Position numbers and translations under genes: made by a program. A DNA stretch of 64,000 bases from Microbulbifer sp. THAF38 (GTDB lineage: Bacteria > Pseudomonadota > Gammaproteobacteria > Pseudomonadales > Cellvibrionaceae), in the NCBI RefSeq assembly GCF_009363535.1, contig NZ_CP045369.1, forward strand, positions 1,623,001 to 1,687,000, read 5' to 3'. Shown here in pieces: positions 29,597 through 36,880 of the stretch (positions within the stretch are counted from its first letter, which is position 1; every line of letters starts with the position of its first letter). A model generated the notes under the pieces. It was not told the origin of the DNA. It did no database searches and saw only the letters and a program-made list of their open reading frames with translations.

Positions 29597-30715
29597 ATGA
29601 AATCAAGTCACGACTTTGTTTCCCTGCTCGAAACTTGGCTTAAGCGGCGGGCCAAGTCTACTGGAGTTCGGCGAGTTAGTACTTCGAATATAGCGTTATC
29701 GACTGATCAAGGGTCGGTTCGAGTTGAAAACCAAGATCGGGCGGTAGTGGCCAGATTTACGAATAAAGATTCTATCAGCAGAATAATTTGTATTGTTGCT
29801 GATGGAATGGGTGGCATGGAGTCTGGTTTAGACTGTGCGGCAAAAGCTGTTTCTTCTTTTTTAGGTGGTTGCCTAAAGGGGATAGATACGCCAGTAAAGA
29901 AAATGTTGCATGATGCTGTCCTGATGGCGGACAAGTATGTTCATCAAGTGCACGAAGGACGTGGTGGTGCTACTTTATCAGCTATTTGTCTTGTTGAAGC
30001 GGGAGAGATACATGCAGTAAATGTAGGCGATAGCCGTATCTATGGAATTCTTGACAAGAATCTTATACAGCTATCAAAGGATGATACATTAGAAGGTCAG
30101 TTTGGTAATGATGGAAATCTTTTTCTTGGCAGGAATGAGCTGATTCAGTATGTCGGGATGGGGTGCGGTATTATCCCGAACTCTTTTACTTTTCCTCAGG
30201 AATCTGACGGTTGGCTGATTTCAACCGACGGAGTTCATTTTATGGCCTCGAATATACTAGAAAAGATTACCCAAAATAGCTCTGATTCGGGCACAGCAGC
30301 ATTTAGACTCACGGAAATGTCCCAATGGTTGGGTGGAAATGATAATGCAACCTGTATTGTGCAGCTGTGGCGTGAGAAAAATTGGGATTTTTTTCGAGGA
30401 GATGTAGCTGGGCTCTTAGAAGTTTGGGATTCTTTTGGGGACTTGCAGTTATTTATAGGAGATTCAGCAACGAAGGGTGACATGATCTTAGGGGACGATA
30501 TAAGTTCCTGTAATAGCGCTAAGGCTCCGAGCCACGAAACAAAAGCAAGCCATAAAGATGAAAAACCAGTTATAAATGAGTCAAAAAAAACAAGCAGTAG
30601 TTATAAAAAAAATAAGTTACAAGAAGAGGCTTTTGAGGAAGATGATAGGAAGGATATAAGTCAAAAATCTAAGCCTCAGTTGAAAATGAAGTTCGATGAG
30701 TCTAAGGACGGATAA
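29597..30715 (+). CDS. PP2C-family serine/threonine protein phosphatase
   Basis: A 372-residue protein. The PP2C domain covers about residues 30-262 with the acidic motifs in order: RVENQD, VADGMGG, VNVGDSRIYG, LISTDGVH and GNDNATCIV. The metal-binding aspartates are therefore all present and it should be active. About residues 300-372 are a low-complexity Lys/Ser/Glu-rich tail with no fold I recognise. No signal peptide or membrane segment is seen. It is the first gene of an operon with two Ser/Thr kinases: the next start is two bases after its stop. It probably reverses phosphorylation made by those kinases. AGGTGGG precedes the ATG. The low GC and position suggest transfer. Confidence 0.93.
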   Translation: MKSSHDFVSLLETWLKRRAKSTGVRRVSTSNIALSTDQGSVRVENQDRAVVARFTNKDSISRIICIVADGMGGMESGLDCAAKAVSSFLGGCLKGIDTPVKKMLHDAVLMADKYVHQVHEGRGGATLSAICLVEAGEIHAVNVGDSRIYGILDKNLIQLSKDDTLEGQFGNDGNLFLGRNELIQYVGMGCGIIPNSFTFPQESDGWLISTDGVHFMASNILEKITQNSSDSGTAAFRLTEMSQWLGGNDNATCIVQLWREKNWDFFRGDVAGLLEVWDSFGDLQLFIGDSATKGDMILGDDISSCNSAKAPSHETKASHKDEKPVINESKKTSSSYKKNKLQEEAFEEDDRKDISQKSKPQLKMKFDESKDG

Positions 30716-30717
30716 TT

Positions 30718-31779
30718 GTGGATATGCCGAATAGATATCAGTTAATTAGCGCTTGCGGAAGTGGTGGATTTGGTTCCGTGAGTATCTATATGGATACGCA
30801 TTTAGAGCGCCGAGTAGCTATTAAGACGATTCTTTCTGAGGGTGAAAAGAGAAGGCTTGTTGATGAGCTTCAAGGCTTAATGAGTCTGAGATCAAATCAT
30901 GTCGTTCAAGTGTTTGATGTGATTTATGAAGATGGAAATCTGTCCGGCATTGTTGAAGAGTTTGTTGATGGGGAAGATTTACAGGGTAGTAATTTTCCTC
31001 AGGCAGGCAATCCCAATTACTTAAAGTGTTTGTGGCAAATTTCTAAAGGGCTTGCTGATATTCATGCGGCTGGAATAATTCACAGAGATGTAAAGCCTAA
31101 TAATATGAAAATAGACGATAAAGGTATCGTTAAGGTTTTTGATTTTGGGTTGTCTCGCTCAATCGAGCATGGTGCTCATACTAGAGGTTTTAAGGGCACT
31201 TTTGGATTTGCGGCTCCAGAGCTATTTGCAAGTGATCATGTTGAGTTTACACCTGCAGTTGATGTGTACGCATTTGGTGTAACGGCAATATTTTTATTGA
31301 ATAAAAATTTGCCAAGATCGCTATTGGAGGTTCCTCCTGCTCCGTTGACGGAGGAAGTGGTTAGAGATATTTTTTCCCATCTTGATGATCCCATTCAAGA
31401 TGTACTTTTGAGGTGTTTAAGTACATTTGCTGAAGTTAGGCCAAGTATGGAGGAAGTGTATAGATTACTTTCCAAGTACCTCCTCCTGGATCGTCATCAG
31501 GCTATAGCTACTTATAAGGATAAGTATCATTATTTGAACTCTGGCAATAAATTGATTTCACTTGCTCTGAATAAGATTGGCTCCTTAAAGATTGAATATA
31601 ACGGATTGGGCTTTTATGTAAAAGATCGAACAGGAGAGGTTTATATTAACAATCGGGAGCCGAATGTTGGTGAAGAAATACCTGGATCGTGTGTTGTTTC
31701 TCTAGGTTCAGCTAGTAGGGAATATAATGAAAGAGCTTTCATTACTTTTGATGTCTCAAATCCGGAGGTGGTTTTGTGA
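30718..31779 (+). CDS. Ser/Thr protein kinase with C-terminal FHA-like domain
   Basis: A 353-residue Hanks-type kinase. It has a glycine loop CGSGGFGSV (13-21), VAIK with Lys36, catalytic HRDVKPNN (Asp124), DFG (142-144) and an APE-like AAPELF. The kinase domain ends near 255. The last 75 residues contain DRTGEVYINNREPNVGEE, then VVSLGS and FITFDV, which resembles the NG-box half and final strands of an FHA phosphopeptide-binding domain; the N-terminal FHA signature is weak. No membrane segment, so cytoplasmic. GTG start with AAGGA ten bases upstream. Its stop overlaps the start of the second kinase (GTGA). The kinase call is firm, the FHA call tentative. Confidence 0.92.
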   Translation: MDMPNRYQLISACGSGGFGSVSIYMDTHLERRVAIKTILSEGEKRRLVDELQGLMSLRSNHVVQVFDVIYEDGNLSGIVEEFVDGEDLQGSNFPQAGNPNYLKCLWQISKGLADIHAAGIIHRDVKPNNMKIDDKGIVKVFDFGLSRSIEHGAHTRGFKGTFGFAAPELFASDHVEFTPAVDVYAFGVTAIFLLNKNLPRSLLEVPPAPLTEEVVRDIFSHLDDPIQDVLLRCLSTFAEVRPSMEEVYRLLSKYLLLDRHQAIATYKDKYHYLNSGNKLISLALNKIGSLKIEYNGLGFYVKDRTGEVYINNREPNVGEEIPGSCVVSLGSASREYNERAFITFDVSNPEVVL

Positions 31780-32843
31780 TTGGACCTCATAGCAGCGGAG
31801 ATTTGGTCGGGGGTAGGTATGAAATTCAAAAGTATGTTGGTGAAGGAGGCATGCAATTTGTATATCTTGCCAGGGACCTGGTGTTGGGGCGGAATGTTGC
31901 GCTAAAAACTCCAAAGAATAATGCGGCGCAGAAACGTTTTCGCAGGAGTGCTGTAGTTTCAGCGCGAGTGAACCATCCAAATGTCGCGAAAACGTTGGAT
32001 TATTTAGAATTTGATGATCGATCATATTTGGCTGAAGAATTCATTGATGGGAATGACTTATATAATGGTCTTCTTAGAAAATTTTATGAAGTTGACCCCT
32101 ATTTGGTAGCAAGATTGTTCCATAACCTTAGTAAAGGGTTGTGGGTTTCTCATGATGCTGGTGTCGTTCACAGGGACTTAAAGCCAACAAATATCATGCT
32201 TGTTGGTAATGTAAATATAGAAGCAGTAAAAATTACAGACTTTGGTATTGCAAAACTTGCGGATGAAGAATTGACAGAGGCAGCAGTAGGTGGAGAGGAT
32301 AGCATTACAAACTCTCAGACAGCTGTAGGAGCGCTGCCTTATATGTCCCCTGAGGCGATTTCAGACCCTGAAAGAACCGCGTACCCATCGGATGTTTGGT
32401 CACTTGGTGCCATGATATATGAGGTTCTAACAGGAAGTAAGCCATTTGGAACAGGCTTAATGGCAATAACAGAAATTCTATCAGACAAAGTACCACCATT
32501 ACCCCCTAAATTGCTTGATAAACCTCAATTTGCAGATCTAGTAAAGAGAATCTATACATTGGCAATTCGTTGTATGTCGAGAACTGTAACAGATCGGCCT
32601 ACAGCAAGAGACTTAGTACGAGAGTGCGAAGAGTTCTGCTACCCCATTGAGCAGCGCTACTTGGGGGTAGTACGTGATGCTAGGTATCGCTGGGGGTTTA
32701 TTTCAGAGAATGGTACAGATGTTTTTTACCATAATGATAGTATTTATGGGCCAAATATTCGGGATAATGATTCTGTATGTTTTTCGAAGTTCCCTGGAGG
32801 AGGTGCTGATAGGGCTCACCCAGTAATGAAAATAAAGAGTTAA
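31776..32843 (+). CDS. Ser/Thr protein kinase with C-terminal cold-shock-like (OB-fold) domain
   Basis: A 355-residue Hanks-type kinase. It shows GEGGMQFVY (22-30), VALK with Lys44, HRDLKPTN (Asp134), DFG (155-157), SPEA and DVWSLG. The kinase domain ends near 288. Residues about 296-354 read as a cold-shock domain: GVVRDARYRWGFI (RNP1-like, 298-309), then TDVFYHNDSI (RNP2-like, 314-323), NDSVCF and a final ADRAHPVMKI. A kinase fused to a nucleic-acid-binding CSD is unusual. It begins at GTG inside the stop of the first kinase, with GGAGG upstream, so the two are co-translated. The substrate is unknown. Confidence 0.92.
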   Translation: MIGPHSSGDLVGGRYEIQKYVGEGGMQFVYLARDLVLGRNVALKTPKNNAAQKRFRRSAVVSARVNHPNVAKTLDYLEFDDRSYLAEEFIDGNDLYNGLLRKFYEVDPYLVARLFHNLSKGLWVSHDAGVVHRDLKPTNIMLVGNVNIEAVKITDFGIAKLADEELTEAAVGGEDSITNSQTAVGALPYMSPEAISDPERTAYPSDVWSLGAMIYEVLTGSKPFGTGLMAITEILSDKVPPLPPKLLDKPQFADLVKRIYTLAIRCMSRTVTDRPTARDLVRECEEFCYPIEQRYLGVVRDARYRWGFISENGTDVFYHNDSIYGPNIRDNDSVCFSKFPGGGADRAHPVMKIKS

Positions 32844-32879
32844 TATTTATACTGCATCGCCCTTGAGGTGGGTCTAAGT

Positions 32880-32899
32880 GAGAGGAGTGCTCTCCTCTC
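32880..32899 (+). terminator. hairpin after the kinase operon
   Basis: GAGAGGAG (32880-32887) pairs perfectly with CTCCTCTC (32892-32899) over TGCT, 37 bases after the kinase stop. There is no T-run. Confidence 0.5.
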
Positions 32900-33934
32900 C
32901 TATGGCTCTTGCTTCCGTCCTGCCACTGACGTCGTTAGTAATTGTTCTAATTATTTATTAGTGAAAGAGAGAAATAACTCGAATTTCCCTCTGGAAGGAA
33001 AAACCCTGGAGACCCATCAAATGGCAGAAGTTTGGGATGTCCATAGAGGTCTCCTAGGAAATGGCGCACTTATTCGAGTCTTTGCCTTACTTTCTAACGC
33101 CATCTATCAGGCATTGCCTCTGAGATTGGCTTCAACTTAGAAACAACCAGGCAGGATCAATAATATGGAGAGATGACTTGCTCTATGGCAGCTTCACACC
33201 AAACTGTCTAATCCAATAACGGTTTCGTACTCTTTTTTCATTAAAAAATGGGACACAGCAATACGCATAAATCAGATGAGATATTTTAATCATCGGTAAA
33301 TTTAAGTCTGTTCCAGCTCCCCCAGTCAGCTACGGTGTTGAGAAGTTGATTCTTCAATCTTTTCGGAAACACATAGGGAAAATTCCAATATAAATTGAAA
33401 CTGTCAGTTGTTGGGTGAAATTTTCCCGGTCGGATTTATCAAAAAAATAAGCGCGAAATTGATCTTATTAGATTTTATTAAGCTTGTTTCAATATCAAAG
33501 CTGCGTAAAATCGACAAATATTTTTGGTGTTTTGGTAGTAATTGAGTAAGCCAATTAAAAAGGCTCAGAGATTTGAAAGCTTCGAGCATATTCTAAAAGA
33601 CCCATCCCCTCAAAGGAGAACGGTAGCGTGACGTAAGAGTAAGTAAAAGGCGCTGACCCAAGGTGCTACCAACACCCGGGGCCAGCTAACCAAATTGATA
33701 ATCTGACTATCAAAATGGCTATACGGATAATACGCTAGAAACCCGCTCGTCTTCAATAAAGTGGAGTACATTCAGCGGCTTGGGGCCGGTTCCCAAGCGC
33801 TGGAAGCCTAGCGCCCGCCTTTCCCTCTTCTCTGCCTACCGCCCCCGCGCACCACCCCATATTTCCTCCAAACGCTAAGCCCAAGCTTCCCCACCACGGA
33901 AGCGCCCAAACTTAGACCATTGAAGGAAATAAGT
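32900..33934 (+). other. long non-coding stretch before csrA
   Basis: About a kilobase with only short unsupported frames. It changes from AT-rich (to about 33590) to a structured region (33600-33720) and then a C-rich segment (33800-33900) directly before the csrA paralogue. It may hold regulatory RNA or decayed genes. Confidence 0.45.
33652..33686 (+). ncRNA. candidate structured RNA hairpin
   Basis: GCTG-A-CCC-AA-GGTG (33652-33665) pairs in nested order with CACC-CG-GGG-C-CAGC (33673-33686) around loop CTACCAA. This gives 11 base pairs with one single and one double symmetric internal loop. No T-run follows, so it does not look like a terminator. Confidence 0.4.
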
Positions 33935-34114
33935 ATGTTGTTCTTAAAGCGACGGACAGGTGAGCTTCTAAGAATTGGAGCAAGTGTCTCGGTCACAGTG
34001 CTAGAGGTTAAAGGTAATCAAGTGAAGATAGGCATAAGTGCACCCAGGTCACTGCCCATCCACCGTGAAGAAATCTATGTGTGGATCCAAAAGCAGCTGA
34101 AAGTGAAGGCCTGA
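33935..34114 (+). CDS. CsrA/RsmA-family RNA-binding regulator (accessory paralogue)
   Basis: A 59-residue protein beginning [15 protein letters not shown] with the [13 protein letters not shown] core and the C-terminal HREEIY motif that carries the key RNA-contacting arginine. Length and fold match CsrA, which binds GGA motifs in mRNA leaders. The N-terminal strand (MLFLKRR rather than the usual MLILTRR) and core residues differ from housekeeping CsrA, so this is probably a second copy. AAGGAA lies six bases before the ATG. The frame could extend five codons to a TTG. It stands alone in an AT-rich accessory setting. Confidence 0.9.
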   Translation: MLFLKRRTGELLRIGASVSVTVLEVKGNQVKIGISAPRSLPIHREEIYVWIQKQLKVKA

Positions 34115-34374
34115 AAGCGCTTGAAGCAGCAGCCGGGAGGGATAATCTAGGTAGGCTCAGTGCCTCTCTGGTGTATCGGTATTGAAAAGACTAGGGGAGT
34201 TATACCGGCAATCGTCCCTTGTTATTTAGCGGAGTGAACTAGTAGCCAAATTAGGTCCCAGATTACCAGACAAAAATAGCCGATGAACCCAGTAGAAAAA
34301 AGTCAAAGAGATCCATCGTGCTACCGCATACGCTTGTTTGAGATATTAGATTTCCACAATGAAAGATTAAGCTA

Positions 34375-34971
34375 GTGATAGGTGATCCTGAAAGCATTGT
34401 AGGAAGTCTATATTTCCTCATCAAATTTGGTGGGCTTGATTTGGAAGGAGTTGTCACTAATTGGACATACAGTGAAGTTAGATTGGCGGCAACTAAGCAA
34501 AAAAATTATAAGCAAAAGACACTTAAAGCCAAAATTGATGATTCGTTATGGTTTTGCCGCAGGTACCTCAAGCGTTATAATAAGATCAATGTTCAAAAAA
34601 TAACATTTTTTATTTTACCCTTTGATGATTCAATAATGGCAGAAAACCAGAACAAGCAAGTATATGAAGATGACTATCTGATTGGTTTTATCTATCAGTC
34701 TATGGTTGACAGTATTCCTGAACCTTGGGTTTCTGCACGAATGGATGGCTATGTAGGTATTACTAAGAGTGGCAAGCAAGAAATAGCAGGAATATATTTT
34801 TACATGCCTAGCGGTGATAAAGGAGAGGTTCAGTTCTCAGTAACCAATACATTCGGTCCGCTTAATGCTATCTCGTATTTAAGGGAAAACTCTACTGCTC
34901 GTGGCGAAGAATGGAAAAATCTGAAGTTAAGGATATTTCCAGATCAAACGCATAAGCTTAGTACATGGTGA
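34375..34971 (+). CDS. hypothetical protein, possibly 5'-truncated by a frameshift
   Basis: A 198-residue frame starting at GTG with no convincing ribosome site. No family is recognised; the sequence is soluble, rich in aromatic residues and lacks a signal peptide. Directly upstream, ATG 34283 opens a 30-codon frame (MNPVEKSQRDPSCY...) that ends at the TAG just before this GTG. The two read as one protein if one base is missing near 34371. The gene may therefore be a slightly broken version of a protein of about 228 residues. Function unknown. Confidence 0.5.
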   Translation: MIGDPESIVGSLYFLIKFGGLDLEGVVTNWTYSEVRLAATKQKNYKQKTLKAKIDDSLWFCRRYLKRYNKINVQKITFFILPFDDSIMAENQNKQVYEDDYLIGFIYQSMVDSIPEPWVSARMDGYVGITKSGKQEIAGIYFYMPSGDKGEVQFSVTNTFGPLNAISYLRENSTARGEEWKNLKLRIFPDQTHKLSTW

Positions 34972-35084
34972 TTCTTTATAATCAGAACAACACTGTGCGG
35001 TTGTGTCGCTCGGGCAGCCTACAGTGCGTTTCGGCTATTCTTGTGCACGTCGTTATAAACTAAAAAAGTTTAACTATTAATGAG

Positions 35085-35285
35085 ATGATTAAAAAACTAA
35101 TTCTTTTGCCTTCCTTGTTCTTGATGGGCTGCGTATCAAATAGAGAGTGTTTAATTTATGAAGTTGAGCAGGAAACGACCTACCACGAGAAAAAATGTGA
35201 TGGAATAAGGGCTGCGGGTGGTCCTTGTGTCTTTAACACTTTTGTAAAAGAGCGGCCTGTGCATAGATGTCTAATTTACAAGTAA
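35085..35285 (+). CDS. small predicted lipoprotein
   Basis: A 66-residue protein with a short signal peptide and lipobox LFLMGC (Cys16), leaving a mature part of about 50 residues with four further cysteines. It may form disulfides in the periplasm. No family recognised. The ribosome site is weak. It is followed by a second lipoprotein gene on the same strand 116 bases later. Confidence 0.65.
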   Translation: MIKKLILLPSLFLMGCVSNRECLIYEVEQETTYHEKKCDGIRAAGGPCVFNTFVKERPVHRCLIYK

Positions 35286-35401
35286 TGTGATCCATTAGAG
35301 CAATTTCTAGAAAGCGTTGGTAAAAGATACCACGTGCTCGGGACCTGTAACATGTTGCTCGCGTATGCGATGGCTATTGTAAAAAAGACTAAATGTAATT
35401 T

Positions 35402-35944
35402 ATGAAAGTGTTTACGCTGGCAATTTGTCTAGCTTTAATTTCATGTGTATCAACCGAAGTAAAGCAAACTGGAAAAGAGGATACCGTTAATGCCTCTAAA
35501 GATATTTTCGAAATTCATTCAATTAGAGCTTTGCCGGATGATATGGGATATCGAGTTTTCATCAAGTACTTTTTAGATAGCTTTGACCCAATTAACAATA
35601 AATATGTTTGTTCTTACAAGCAGCTATATGATGGGAAATGGAGTATTGTCAACCAAAATTGGAACTGTAAGATTGAAACCTCAGAAGGATCTATATTCTT
35701 TGACTGGAAGCCGGAAACAAAATATAAAAAGCTAAATATTGTTCGTGTGGTCAAAGATGGTTCGTACGTAACGCCACCGTACGAGATCTTAGATGTTGAT
35801 CCACCCTTTGAAGTTCAGGTTTTATTAATGAGAACTCCAAATAAGGAAGCTTGCTGGAAAACAAGTAATAAAAGTGGGAAACGGTACTGGGGATGCGGTT
35901 ATGGCCCATTAGCTGAATCCAGCCCGGCTAAAGTGGGGGAATAA
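35402..35944 (+). CDS. predicted lipoprotein of unknown function
   Basis: A 180-residue protein with signal peptide and lipobox LALISC (Cys15). The mature part is about 165 residues, rich in aromatic residues and lysine, with four cysteines (two in CWKT and GCGYG near the C-terminus), suggesting a beta-rich periplasmic domain. I recognise no family. It ends six bases before a decayed fragment of an FAD oxidoreductase on the other strand. Confidence 0.65.
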   Translation: MKVFTLAICLALISCVSTEVKQTGKEDTVNASKDIFEIHSIRALPDDMGYRVFIKYFLDSFDPINNKYVCSYKQLYDGKWSIVNQNWNCKIETSEGSIFFDWKPETKYKKLNIVRVVKDGSYVTPPYEILDVDPPFEVQVLLMRTPNKEACWKTSNKSGKRYWGCGYGPLAESSPAKVGE

Positions 35945-35949
35945 TCTAA

Positions 35950-36187
35950 TACTTTACCGGCGGTAACGGTTTCCCCGCTGCTCAGCAGTACCCCTGTAGC
36001 GCGGCTACCCTCAATCAACACCTCCTTAACTTAAGCTTTTATGCGAATGGTGACTCCGAGATGCTCCGCCTGTTTACACATGGCCTGGGTGATAGCACCC
36101 ATACCAACCGTTGCATGGCCTTAAGCGCCTTTTTCGCCATTTACCTTATCAAATACATGGTGCAGTAACACATAATCAGAGCCGTAT
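35950..36187 (-). pseudogene. degraded fragment of the FAD-dependent oxidoreductase at 44076-45653
   Basis: This stretch aligns base by base with 44784-45021 of the intact gene on the same strand, with roughly four of five positions equal by eye (for example ACCGGC.GTAACGGTTTCCCC in both). In the reading frame of the intact gene it carries stops at 36031-36033 (TAA where the gene has Glu) and 36121-36123 (TAA where the gene has Trp). No start or end of the gene is present. It is an old partial copy, not an expressed gene. Confidence 0.85.
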
Positions 36188-36880
36188 CACAATGCTGAAC
36201 ACCCACCAATTTGAAGCTCTGGGGTGGGAGTCAAACGCTTATACCAATTGGTTGGCAGTCAGAGATTCTGCGTAGAAATAGGAGGCATGCTACTCCTGAT
36301 AGCCGCTTATCGAGACAGTTGATAGGAGTTTAGGTAAAGAGCCGCACAGCAAGTTAGTAGCTCCTGTTGAATTGGCTGAGTTTAGCGGGGAGGGGAGAAA
36401 GCGCTGGCAGTCCTTAACCCGTGCACCCTAGGTTTATTTGGATACAGTTTTAGGCCATTCCAGTTAAATAGCCGTTCAGCTGAAAAGGGACATATTCCGG
36501 CGCTCCTCGCCCACCAGAGGCGGGTTGCTCGATTGAGATTGCAGCGTGAATACATTGCTGTATTGAGATGTAATTGGAACTGGGATATCGGGAGCAAAGA
36601 TCTTGGCTTTTCCTTGTATCCTGTCTTCAACCCGCTGGCGTTCACAGTTCTTCCCGGATTTGGCATCACTACCGCAGAAGAATGCCCTCCGTACACAGCG
36701 GGAGACATAGTGATAATTAGGTATCGAATTCTAGGCTGGGTTTTGCAGTTCATTTAATAGCCGTATATGATCGCGCCCATTTCTGTAAAGAACTGCAAAG
36801 TGGCGAAAAGGCCCTGATTTATGCAGCTCAAGTACTATCGCACTAAGTATGCAAGCTTGGTGAGTGAAAAGGATTGTGAT
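36188..36880 (+). other. non-coding stretch with a GC-richer block
   Basis: Nearly 700 bases before the giant lipoprotein gene. Between about 36400 and 36760 both strands carry open frames of 75-123 codons that resemble no family. Base composition there is more GC-rich than the surroundings. It may be a remnant or an interspersed repeat unit. Confidence 0.35.

Noticed and set aside
29597..32843. Type VI secretion assignment of the kinase-phosphatase operon
   Set aside because: No tss/tag structural gene lies anywhere in the window, so the assignment has no support beyond shared protein types.
32868..33140. 90-codon plus-strand frame after the second kinase
   Set aside because: It has no ribosome site, includes the hairpin after the kinase operon, and its composition looks random.
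33808..33996. 62-codon minus-strand frame overlapping csrA
   Set aside because: It is antisense to csrA and the C-rich leader; its Arg/Gly-rich end comes from base composition.
34975..35070. Possible integron attC-like site (GTTATAA near 35062) beside small lipoprotein genes
   Set aside because: Complementary left half-site and imperfect palindrome are not convincing, and no second site with shared core is found after the next genes.
36382..36753. 123-codon minus-strand and 74-codon plus-strand frames in the same block
   Set aside because: The frames overlap on opposite strands, lack ribosome sites and resemble no family; kept only as a note on unusual composition.
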